A stretch of 38,498 bases of DNA from Phycisphaerae bacterium (GTDB taxonomy: Bacteria; Planctomycetota; Phycisphaerae; Phycisphaerales; UBA1924): NCBI GenBank assembly GCA_016795005.1, contig JAEUIV010000084.1:1-38498 (forward strand), given 5' to 3'. The notes beneath the pieces were generated by a model that had not been told where the DNA came from, ran no database searches, and worked only from the letters and a program-made list of their open reading frames with translations. The position numbers and the translations under genes are program-made. Shown here in pieces: positions 24,296-31,687 of the stretch (positions are counted from its first letter, which is position 1; each line of letters begins with the position of its first letter).

Positions 24296-26089
24296 ATGAC
24301 CTGGCAGGCCTGGCTCACCGCCGGGACGCTCATCACGATGCTCGGCACGCTCGCCTCGGGTCGGCTGAGCGCGGACATCGCGTTGCTCGGCGCCGTCGGA
24401 CTCCTGCTGCTCGCGGGGATCATCACTCCCGCGGACGCCGTCGCGGGCTTCGCCAACCCGGGAGTCGCCACCATCGCGCTCCTCTACGTCGTCACCGTCG
24501 GCCTGCGAGAAACCGGCGCCATGTCCATGGCGAGCGCCCGACTCCTCGGAAGGCCGAGAACCGCGCTCCAGGCACAGTCGAGGCTCATCGCCTCCGTCAC
24601 CCTCCTCTCCGCCTTCACGAACAACACCACGCTCGTCGCCGCGTTCCTTCCGGTCCTCCACACCATCGCCAGACGCGCGAGGATCGCCGCCTCTCTCCTC
24701 TTCATGCCCCTCTCCTTCGCCGCGATCCTCGGCGGCGTCTGCACGCTGATCGGCACCAGCACCAACCTCACCGTCGCCGCGCTCGTACAACAGCACAACC
24801 GGCAACATCCCGATCGCCTCATCCCCGAACTCGGGATGTTCACCTTCACCCCCGTCGGCGTGTGCGTCGCCATCGCGGGGGTTCTCTACATGCTCTCGCT
24901 CGGACGGAGGCTCCTCCCGAACCGCCCCGAGCCATTCGAGACCGCCCGCGACGCAAGGCAGTACATGACCGCCATGCGCGTCCTGCCAGGCTCGCCGATG
25001 ATCGGACAGACCGTCGAATCCGCCGGACTCCGCCAGCTCCCGGGGCTGTTCCTCAGCCGGATCGACCGCGCGATGGAAACCGTCACCGCCGTCGGACCGG
25101 AAGAACGAATCACCGAAAACGACTCGCTCATCTTCGTCGGCGTGCTCGAATCCGTTGTTGATCTCCAGAAAACCCGCGGACTCGTCCCCGTCACCGATGA
25201 AGGACAACCAGGCGTCGATCGGCCGTCGATGAACCTTGTCGAGGCGGTCGTCTCGCCCATGTCGCCTCTGATCGGGCAGTCGATCCGCGATGCGGGCATC
25301 CGAACGCGCTACGGCGCCGTCGTTGTCGCGGTCCATCGCCACGGGCACCGCCTTGCCGGGAAGATCGGCGACATCGAAGTCGAGCCGGGAGACACCCTCC
25401 TGCTCGAAACCGGCCCGGGCTTCGCCCGACGTCACCGGGACTCATCCGAGTTCCACCTCGTCAGCGAACTGGAAGACGCCGCCGCCCCCCGACACGACCG
25501 CGCAGGGTTTGCGCTCGTAGTGCTGCTCGGCGTCGTCATCCTCCTGAGCACCGAGGTCATCGATCCCCTCTCCGGCGCGCTCCTCGGCGCCGCCCTCATG
25601 CTCGCCGGCCGGTGCTGCACACCCGACCAGGCGCGACGAGGAATCGATTGGACCGTCCTCCTCGTGGTCGGCGGATCGGTCGCCCTCGGCAAGGCCATGG
25701 ACCGCACAGGTCTTGCGGGAACACTCGCGGAACACCTGCTGGCCTCACGGGAGGCCCTCGGACCGATCGGCTTGCTCGCGGCCGTCTACTTGCTAACCCT
25801 TGTGTTCACAATACTTATGAGCAACAACGCCGCCGCGGCGCTCATGTTCCCAGTCGCGCTTGCCGCCGCGGACCTCGGAGGCATTCCAGTCATGCCGCTC
25901 ATCGCGTGTCTGACCATCGCGGCCTCCGCAGAGTTCATCACTCCTCTCGGGTACCAGACCAATCTCATGGTCGCCGGCCCGGGCGGTTACCGATGGAGCG
26001 ACTTCGCCCGCTTCGGCGGTCCGCTGACCCTCCTCTGCGCATTCGTCTGCGTCGCCGCCTCCGCGATGTGGTTCGATGTGCCCTGGTGA
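24296..26089 (+). CDS. DASS/SLC13-type transporter with two RCK_C (TrkA-C) domains
   Basis: A 597-residue inner-membrane transporter. The first membrane half (about residues 1-200) contains AFTNNTTLVAAFLPV and TLIGTSTNL, and the second half (about 400-597) contains MSNNAAAALMFPVA and TPLGYQTNLMV. These paired SNT/TSTNL-like elements form the substrate and Na+ sites of the divalent anion:Na+ symporter family. Between the halves lie two soluble segments of about 70 residues (around 220-285 and 305-375) ending GPEERITENDSLIFVG and GDIEVEPGDTLLLE, which match RCK_C domains. Members with RCK_C domains have been linked to sulfate or other anions. Given the sulfate adenylyltransferase 8 kb away, sulfate is a tempting but unproven substrate. 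No strong ribosome-binding site precedes the ATG. Confidence 0.88.
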   Translation: MTWQAWLTAGTLITMLGTLASGRLSADIALLGAVGLLLLAGIITPADAVAGFANPGVATIALLYVVTVGLRETGAMSMASARLLGRPRTALQAQSRLIASVTLLSAFTNNTTLVAAFLPVLHTIARRARIAASLLFMPLSFAAILGGVCTLIGTSTNLTVAALVQQHNRQHPDRLIPELGMFTFTPVGVCVAIAGVLYMLSLGRRLLPNRPEPFETARDARQYMTAMRVLPGSPMIGQTVESAGLRQLPGLFLSRIDRAMETVTAVGPEERITENDSLIFVGVLESVVDLQKTRGLVPVTDEGQPGVDRPSMNLVEAVVSPMSPLIGQSIRDAGIRTRYGAVVVAVHRHGHRLAGKIGDIEVEPGDTLLLETGPGFARRHRDSSEFHLVSELEDAAAPRHDRAGFALVVLLGVVILLSTEVIDPLSGALLGAALMLAGRCCTPDQARRGIDWTVLLVVGGSVALGKAMDRTGLAGTLAEHLLASREALGPIGLLAAVYLLTLVFTILMSNNAAAALMFPVALAAADLGGIPVMPLIACLTIAASAEFITPLGYQTNLMVAGPGGYRWSDFARFGGPLTLLCAFVCVAASAMWFDVPW

Positions 26090-26253
26090 CAGGATTTCCA
26101 CCACGAACCGCAGTCAAAGTCCCGGCCGAGCACTTCCGCTGCACACCCCACTTTGAGGCAGACCGACGCCGGAAGACGTGAAGCCACCGCTTCGAGCCGC
26201 CCGGCGTCCGGCGAATCTTTCAAGCCACCCGAACAGCATGTGACGATTGGGTG

Positions 26254-26324
26254 TATAGTGAGAAGTGATCTCTCTCTCCTCCAGCGGAGCGCCGTTGAAG
26301 AAATGGCGCTCTGCTTGTTTAAGT
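26254..26324 (+). promoter_or_regulatory. Promoter-like -10 box followed by a hairpin with U-rich tail (possible leader or terminator)
   Basis: The 287-base gap before the epimerase gene holds TATAGT (26254-26259), resembling a -10 box without a clear -35, and then a 10-bp stem with one G-T pair (26284-26293 with 26305-26314), an 11-base loop and a TTGTTTAA tail. It may be the terminator of the DASS gene, 195 bases upstream, or an attenuator in the 5' leader of the glycan genes. The rest of the gap shows no open frame with coding character. Confidence 0.4.
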
Positions 26325-26376
26325 ATTGTGAGGAACGGACGGCCTCGCCCAGGAGTGTCCGCTCGGAGTTGATCAC

Positions 26377-27372
26377 GTGAGCATCCCGGGAAGAAAAATC
26401 CTGGTCACCGGCGCGGCCGGGTTCATCGGCTCGCACGTCGCGCACGCTTTGCTCGCGCGCGGCGCTTCGGTCGTCGCCCTCGATCACTTTGACACCTTCT
26501 ACGATCCCGCGCTGAAGCGGACCAACATCCGCGAACTCGAACGTGCCGCGGCGGAATCAGGTTCACCATTCCGACTGGTCGAACGGGACATCCGCGATGA
26601 AGAGGCGATGCGAATCCTGTTCGAGCGCGAGCGATTCGACGGCGTGATCCACCTCGCGGCCCGCGCGGGGGTCCGCCCCAGCATCGCGGAGCCGGCCCTC
26701 TACGCCAGCGTGAACGTCTTCGGAACAACCGTCCTGCTTGAAGCCGCGAGACGCGCCGGCTGCGGACGATTCGTCTGCGCCTCCTCAAGTTCCGTCTACG
26801 GCAACAACTCCAAAGTCCCCTTCGCGGAATCGGACCCCGTCGATCACCCCATCAGCCCGTACGCCGCGACCAAGAAAGCCTGCGAACTCATCGGGCACAC
26901 CTTCCACCACCTCTACGGCATGCCCACCGCGATGCTCCGGTTCTTCACCGTGTTCGGCCCGCGCCAGCGCCCGGACCTCGCCATCTCACTCTTCATGCGG
27001 AACATCTCCCGCCGCGAGCCGATCCCCGTCTTCGGCGACGGCTCCATGAGCCGGGACTACACCTACATTGATGACATCGTCGCGGGGGTCATCGCCGCCT
27101 ACGAGCGGATCCCCTCGCACGGCTACCGCGTCTGGAACCTCGGCGGCAATCGCCCCGTCACCCTCCGAGACATGATTCGATCCGTCGAACGGACGCTCGG
27201 CATTAAGGCGATCATCGACCCAAGGCCCACACCCCCGGGCGATGTCGAACGAACCTACGCCGATCTGAAACGCAGCGCCGCCGAACTCGGGTTCAACCCA
27301 TCGACGGACTTTGAAGCGGGTCTCGCAAGGCAATGGGACTGGATGCGCTCGGCCGCGTCGCGGGCCGATTGA
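26377..27372 (+). CDS. UDP-glucuronate 4-epimerase-like NAD-dependent sugar epimerase/dehydratase
   Basis: A 331-residue extended short-chain dehydrogenase. GTG 26377 is the start, with GGAG upstream. The NAD site is TGAAGFIGSH (11-20), the catalytic triad region includes ASSSSVYG (Ser 137-139) and YAATKKACE with Y162 and K166. The Arg-rich AARAGVRPSI, the FFTVFGPRQRPD segment and RDYTYIDDIVAG are typical of the UDP-glucuronate 4-epimerase / GalE-like branch that makes UDP-galacturonate. The 3' end overlaps the convergent amidotransferase gene by 80 bases. It opens the glycan island, so supply of a uronic-acid nucleotide sugar is the likely job. UDP-glucose 4-epimerase remains an alternative. 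Confidence 0.87.
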   Translation: MSIPGRKILVTGAAGFIGSHVAHALLARGASVVALDHFDTFYDPALKRTNIRELERAAAESGSPFRLVERDIRDEEAMRILFERERFDGVIHLAARAGVRPSIAEPALYASVNVFGTTVLLEAARRAGCGRFVCASSSSVYGNNSKVPFAESDPVDHPISPYAATKKACELIGHTFHHLYGMPTAMLRFFTVFGPRQRPDLAISLFMRNISRREPIPVFGDGSMSRDYTYIDDIVAGVIAAYERIPSHGYRVWNLGGNRPVTLRDMIRSVERTLGIKAIIDPRPTPPGDVERTYADLKRSAAELGFNPSTDFEAGLARQWDWMRSAASRAD

Positions 27373-29263
27373 TCACCCGCCCCAGGTACGCCCCCACCAC
27401 GCACAACGCGAACGCACGCGACCAGAGGGGAGTCTCCGGCGCATCCAGGTACCCGCGCCACAGCGAGTCGATCCCCTTCACCTCGATGAGACCGGAACGC
27501 CGAAGGTCCGCGAGCGATTCCTCGCACATCCCGCGGAGCGAAGAGTTCATCCATCGACGGATCGGCAATGAGAACCCGCGCTTGGGCTGGTCCAGCAGTT
27601 CGCTCCGAAGAAGCGTCGGGAACGCCCGGCGCAGCAGGTGCTTGTTCGCGATCCCCAGGGGCATGCGCACCGACGAAGGAATCGGCATCACCGACTCCAG
27701 CACCCCGGTGTCAAAGAAAGGAACGCGAATCTCCAGGCTGTGCGCCATGCCCATCGCGTCCGAATCGCGCAAAAGCATGTTCCCCGTGTAGAAGCGCGTC
27801 TCGAGCGTCGAAACACCCGCCACGGGGTCCGCCTCGTCCACCTCGATGTCCGAGAGCGCCTCCGGCGGCATGAACGACTTCGCCAGCCCGGACGAGCGCG
27901 AGTGAATCCCCAGTTCCGCAAGCTGCAACGCCGACATCACACGCCGCCGCTGGAAATACAGGTCGGTCAGCCGCTCACCCGACTGGGCGATCTCCATCAA
28001 CTTGTGACGGTAGGCGACCGGACGCCCGGTGGATGCGGCCCACGCCAGCGCCCGGCGCATCCAGACAGGCATGTTCCGCGTCCGACGCATCAGCATCTGG
28101 ATCCGCGGCACGTCAACGAACGAACTGTACCCGCAGAAAAGCTCATCCCCGCCCAACCCGGAAAGCGCCACGGTGATCCCCGCCTCCTTCACCGCCTTGG
28201 AGACCACGAACGTATTCAGCCCGTCGATGCTCGGCTGGTCGATCCGATCGAGCCACCGCTCCACCCCCGCGAGCGCCTCCGCCGTGCTGATCTGGACATC
28301 GTGATGACGCAGCCCCAGCAGCCGCGCCGTCCGCTCGGCCGGCTCGCTCTCCGACATATCCGGGTTGTCCGCGAATCCCACCGTGTACGTGCTCAACTCG
28401 CTCGAATACTTCGCCGCCAGACCCGCAATCACCGTCGAATCGATCCCGCCCGACAGGAACACCCCCACGGGGACGTCGCTGATCAGGTGATCACGGACCG
28501 CCACCTCCAGCGAGGAACGCGTCCGCCCGAGCGCGTCCGCCTCGGCGATCGTCCGGTCGATCTCCGGCGGACGCCAGTAACGCACCGAACTCGACACCGG
28601 CGAACGCAGCGCCGAATCAATCGCGATCTCCTGCCAGAAACCGGCGGGAAACTCGTGAACCCCTTCGATGATCGTGTCCGGCGCCTGCACCGCACCGAAC
28701 GCAAAGAACGTGGCCAGCCCGCGCCGGCTGATCGTCCGCTCCACCAGCCCGCTCGCCACGATCGCCCGAACCTCGCTCGCGAACATCAGTGCCCCCGGCG
28801 TCCGCGCCACATACAGGGGCTTGATCCCCAGCGGATCACGCGCGATCACCAGGCGCCGCTCCGCACGCCGGTACCACACGATCGTGAACATCCCGCGCAG
28901 ACGCGGGAGCACCGAAGGCCCCCAACGCACCAGAGCGTGCAGCAGCACCTCCGTATCGCTGTGGCCTCTGAATCGAACCCCCTCGACCTCCAGGTCGCGC
29001 CGGATGTCACGGAAGTTGTACAGTTCGCCGTTATAGATCAGCACGTCGCCCGTGCCCGGATGCGACATCGGCTGGTGCCCGAGAGGCGAAAGATCGATGA
29101 TCGACAATCTCCGCTGGCCTAGCCCGAGCGTCGATCCTTGCAGGTCGATGAACTTGTACCCGCTGTCGTCCGGCCCCCGATGCGTCTGTGCGCACACCAT
29201 CGCCTCGAGCGCTTCACGGGCGATGACCGGGTCTTGAGCGATGATGGCCGCGATGCCGCACAT
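27293..29263 (-). CDS. asnB: Asparagine synthase-type glutamine amidotransferase (AsnB family)
   Basis: A 656-residue two-domain amidotransferase. The start at ATG 29263 leaves Cys 2 as the N-terminal nucleophile after Met removal (MCGIAA). The glutaminase domain has HRGPDDSGY, LGLGQRRLSI, LIYNGELYN and GIKPLYVA. The synthetase domain has the ATP-pyrophosphatase loop LSGGIDSTVI and LSGLGGDELFCGY. Enzymes of this family make asparagine, but paralogues inside polysaccharide loci amidate uronic acids, for example WbtH of Francisella. Its position beside a uronate epimerase and glycosyltransferases favours the second role as an inference. Its last 27 codons lie antisense to the end of the epimerase gene. 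A small GC-rich hairpin (29287-29302) sits in the 5' leader. Confidence 0.9.
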   Translation of the reverse strand: MCGIAAIIAQDPVIAREALEAMVCAQTHRGPDDSGYKFIDLQGSTLGLGQRRLSIIDLSPLGHQPMSHPGTGDVLIYNGELYNFRDIRRDLEVEGVRFRGHSDTEVLLHALVRWGPSVLPRLRGMFTIVWYRRAERRLVIARDPLGIKPLYVARTPGALMFASEVRAIVASGLVERTISRRGLATFFAFGAVQAPDTIIEGVHEFPAGFWQEIAIDSALRSPVSSSVRYWRPPEIDRTIAEADALGRTRSSLEVAVRDHLISDVPVGVFLSGGIDSTVIAGLAAKYSSELSTYTVGFADNPDMSESEPAERTARLLGLRHHDVQISTAEALAGVERWLDRIDQPSIDGLNTFVVSKAVKEAGITVALSGLGGDELFCGYSSFVDVPRIQMLMRRTRNMPVWMRRALAWAASTGRPVAYRHKLMEIAQSGERLTDLYFQRRRVMSALQLAELGIHSRSSGLAKSFMPPEALSDIEVDEADPVAGVSTLETRFYTGNMLLRDSDAMGMAHSLEIRVPFFDTGVLESVMPIPSSVRMPLGIANKHLLRRAFPTLLRSELLDQPKRGFSLPIRRWMNSSLRGMCEESLADLRRSGLIEVKGIDSLWRGYLDAPETPLWSRAFALCVVGAYLGRVINRPATRPSASSPIALRDPLQSPSMG

Positions 29264-29531
29264 ACCAGCGTAAACCCCAGCCGCCGCGCCGCACACGCGG
29301 CGTGCCCGCACCAATCATCCCTCAGAAAAATGCCTCGTCATGATCCTGTCATCCGCCCCGTCGAAGGGAACAATCATCATTCGACCTGATCGCGGCGTCG
29401 GTCCGCTCAATGTCCCTCTTCCTGCCTTCATCGTATCCGATGGTCCGCCATAAATGAACCGAAATGCGACGCCATCGCGCGATTCACAACCAAGCACCGA
29501 CCGGATTCCAACCGCCAATCCGCAGCCATCG
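29264..29531. other. Non-coding gap between the amidotransferase and the GH56-like gene
   Basis: Both flanking genes are on the minus strand, so these 268 bases should hold the amidotransferase promoter and the 3' end of the GH56-like transcript. I see only the small hairpin at 29287-29302. No clear promoter, T-tailed terminator or open frame with coding character is apparent. Confidence 0.5.
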
Positions 29532-30506
29532 CTACCGTCGAAGCGCGGGAACGAGCCGATCAGCCAGGTACCCTCGGTATTCGTCCGCCACCGCCGGCGT
29601 CGTGATCGCATCCCAGAAAACCAGCCCGTCCGCCCCGGCTTCCAATGGAGTGCGGATCATCCGGTCGAGGTCCTCCGCCGCAAGAAACTGCCCCCCGAAG
29701 ACCGGGTTGATCTCGTGGTAACGCACCCACACCAGGGCGATCACCGGCTTGTCCCGCCCCGCCACCCGGCGATGCAACTCCACCTTGGCCCGGTTGTCCG
29801 CGAGGTACTCCTCCGGCGGCGCATACCCCTTCTGATGTTGTCCGCCCGCCGCTCCCTTGTACACCGTGTAGCACTCGGGGAAAAAAGCCGTTGATGCGTC
29901 CCAGAGCCATGACAACTTCTCGATGTTCGGCCCGTGCGCCAGGTAAGGCCACGCATACATCCCCCACTTCGCCCGAGGACGCAGCGCCTTGCACAACCCG
30001 AGCGTCTTTTCCAGAAGGCTCCTTGAACCCAGTTCGTAGTTCGCGCGGGCGATCCGCTCGATCTCGCCCGCCGTTCGCGTCGGATGATTCTTCCTCGCGA
30101 TCGACCGGGACAGATCGTGCGCTGCTTCCACCGTGTATTCCCACAGCGGCCCCCACGTTTCCAGGTCGATGATCCCGTATCCCGACCACTGGGGATCAGG
30201 AATGCGTGACTCAATGTCGGCGCGCACCTTCGCAAGATGCGCGTTCATGTCCACCGCCTGCGGCACGCCGCCGCGCTCCGCCTGACCCTTGTAGAACCGG
30301 GGAATCAGCCCGAAGTCGTGCTCGTAGAAAATCACCGCGTTGTCCCGGATCGGCGTCCCGGAAAGGTCCACACGATCACGAAACTCGCCGGTCACGCACC
30401 AGTGAAACGTCGGATTGGCCGCCGACCGCGTCTGCCCCAGCGACGACGCAACGATCACGCACAGCGCCGCACCCACGCGAAGTATCCGGGAAAACGCCGA
30501 CGACAT
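29532..30506 (-). CDS. Secreted GH56 hyaluronidase-like glycoside hydrolase
   Basis: A 324-residue exported protein with an N-terminal signal (about 1-29). The body reads as a shortened glycoside hydrolase family 56 barrel. HDFGLIPRFYKG is followed by RGGVPQAVDMNAHLAKVRADI, like the GGIPQ...HL...DI element of hyaluronidases. The catalytic stretch GIIDLETWGPLW gives D114 and E116, with W118 and W122, matching DxExW-P-x-W of bee-venom and mammalian enzymes. RSLLEKTLGLCKALRP then KWGMYAWPYL has Y184 at the substrate Tyr position. LSWLWDASTAFFPECY and ADGLVFWDA cover the later conserved strands. The EGF-like domain and most disulfides of animal enzymes are absent. It lies in a glycan locus beside an amidotransferase. 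Substrate (hyaluronan, chondroitin-like or the cell's own glycan) is unknown. Confidence 0.78.
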   Translation of the reverse strand: MSSAFSRILRVGAALCVIVASSLGQTRSAANPTFHWCVTGEFRDRVDLSGTPIRDNAVIFYEHDFGLIPRFYKGQAERGGVPQAVDMNAHLAKVRADIESRIPDPQWSGYGIIDLETWGPLWEYTVEAAHDLSRSIARKNHPTRTAGEIERIARANYELGSRSLLEKTLGLCKALRPRAKWGMYAWPYLAHGPNIEKLSWLWDASTAFFPECYTVYKGAAGGQHQKGYAPPEEYLADNRAKVELHRRVAGRDKPVIALVWVRYHEINPVFGGQFLAAEDLDRMIRTPLEAGADGLVFWDAITTPAVADEYRGYLADRLVPALRR

Positions 30507-30551
30507 GCGGGTAGTCTACGCACCCCGTCTCCACGGAATTCGACCCCCGAT

Positions 30552-31616
30552 ATGAACGCCGCCGCCGCACCATCCCACAAAGGAAAGCGTACAACCCTCC
30601 GGTCGTGCTTCCTCGCGGCGCGGCTCATGATCCCGTGGTCGCTTGTCGGTTTGCTCGTCTGGAGCGATCGACCCTATGCGCTGGACCTCCTCTCGCACTT
30701 CCTGCTTCACGCCGCGGGGATGCTCTTCGTCATCGCCCTGGCGTTGTTGGCGCTCCGCCGATGGCGCTCGGGAGCGAACCTCGTGCTCGTTGCGCTCATC
30801 CTCACCACCGGATGGCGACTGGCCGCCACCGCGCCGACCGGCGGCCTCGCCCACCCGGGGACCACCATCCGCCTCGTCGAGTTCAACATGCACGGCGAGC
30901 GCGCCCGCCATGACAACGAGGCCATCACCTGGCTGCGCGATCAGGACCCCGACCTCGTCGTGCTCATCGAGCCACCCTTCGGCCTGCTCAACGACTACCC
31001 CTTCCTCCGCGAAAAATATCCCTACACCGTCGAACCGGCCGCCGGGCTGATGTGGGAAGTCATGCTCCTCAGCCGGTTCCCGGCCGAGGTGCAGCCCATC
31101 GCCGAGTACAGCGAGGAAACCAAGTTCAGTTTCGCCGCGCGACGCAGCCTGATCGTCCGCCCGCCGAACGCAAGTCCCTTCCTCCTGTCGGCGATGCACC
31201 CCCCCTCGCCGCGGACCGCGGAGACGTGGCGCAAGTCTCTCGAAGGCGCGGAACTCAACGCCGGACTCTTCCGCGCTTGGCGTGACAAGACCTCCATGCC
31301 GATCGTCGTGGCGGGCGACTTCAACTCCACACCCGTCGGCCGAGTGCATCAAACCTTCGCGCGCATCAGCGGCCTCAAGCGATCATCGCCACTCCTCGGC
31401 GGCGGCACCTGGCCGTCTCGAGTGCCTGCCGCCTTTGCGTTGCCCATCGATTGCGTCTGGACCTCAAGCGAGTGGACGGTCAACACGATTCAGGTCGGGC
31501 CGCGATTCAGGTCAGATCATCGGCCTATCGTCGCGGAACTCGAACTGCCGCCGCCACCCAAACAGCCACCATCCGAAAGCACGCCGCGCGAACCTTTGGG
31601 AGGATCGGTCCGATAG
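30552..31616 (+). CDS. Membrane-anchored endonuclease/exonuclease/phosphatase (EEP) family protein
   Basis: A 354-residue protein starting at ATG 30552. Two or three membrane segments occupy about residues 20-95 (AARLMIPWSLVGLLVW, LHAAGMLFVIALALLALRRW, LVLVALILTTGWRLAA), and the EEP hydrolase domain follows. Its motifs are RLVEFNMHG, then DLVVLIEPP with the metal-binding Glu, LLSAMHPPSP, VAGDFNST with the catalytic Asp-Asn pair, and RFRSDHRPIVAEL with the terminal Asp-His. The domain is therefore predicted active and placed on the outer face of the membrane. Substrates in this fold include nucleic acids, phosphoinositides and sphingolipids; related membrane versions occur in bacterial envelope loci without known substrate. 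It is divergent from the GH56-like gene (45 bases) and 71 bases ahead of the ligase-like gene. Confidence 0.83.
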   Translation: MNAAAAPSHKGKRTTLRSCFLAARLMIPWSLVGLLVWSDRPYALDLLSHFLLHAAGMLFVIALALLALRRWRSGANLVLVALILTTGWRLAATAPTGGLAHPGTTIRLVEFNMHGERARHDNEAITWLRDQDPDLVVLIEPPFGLLNDYPFLREKYPYTVEPAAGLMWEVMLLSRFPAEVQPIAEYSEETKFSFAARRSLIVRPPNASPFLLSAMHPPSPRTAETWRKSLEGAELNAGLFRAWRDKTSMPIVVAGDFNSTPVGRVHQTFARISGLKRSSPLLGGGTWPSRVPAAFALPIDCVWTSSEWTVNTIQVGPRFRSDHRPIVAELELPPPPKQPPSESTPREPLGGSVR

Positions 31617-31687
31617 ATACCCCGGACGGCAGCGTTGCGCCTTCATACCCCTGACTCGCACGAGTCCACTCTCGGAGCATCCTTCGT

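Noticed and set aside
23684..25435. A 583-codon minus-strand open frame opposite the YHS protein and DASS transporter genes
   Set aside because: Gly/Asp/Glu-rich antisense product without domain or ribosome-binding site; the plus-strand genes are well supported.
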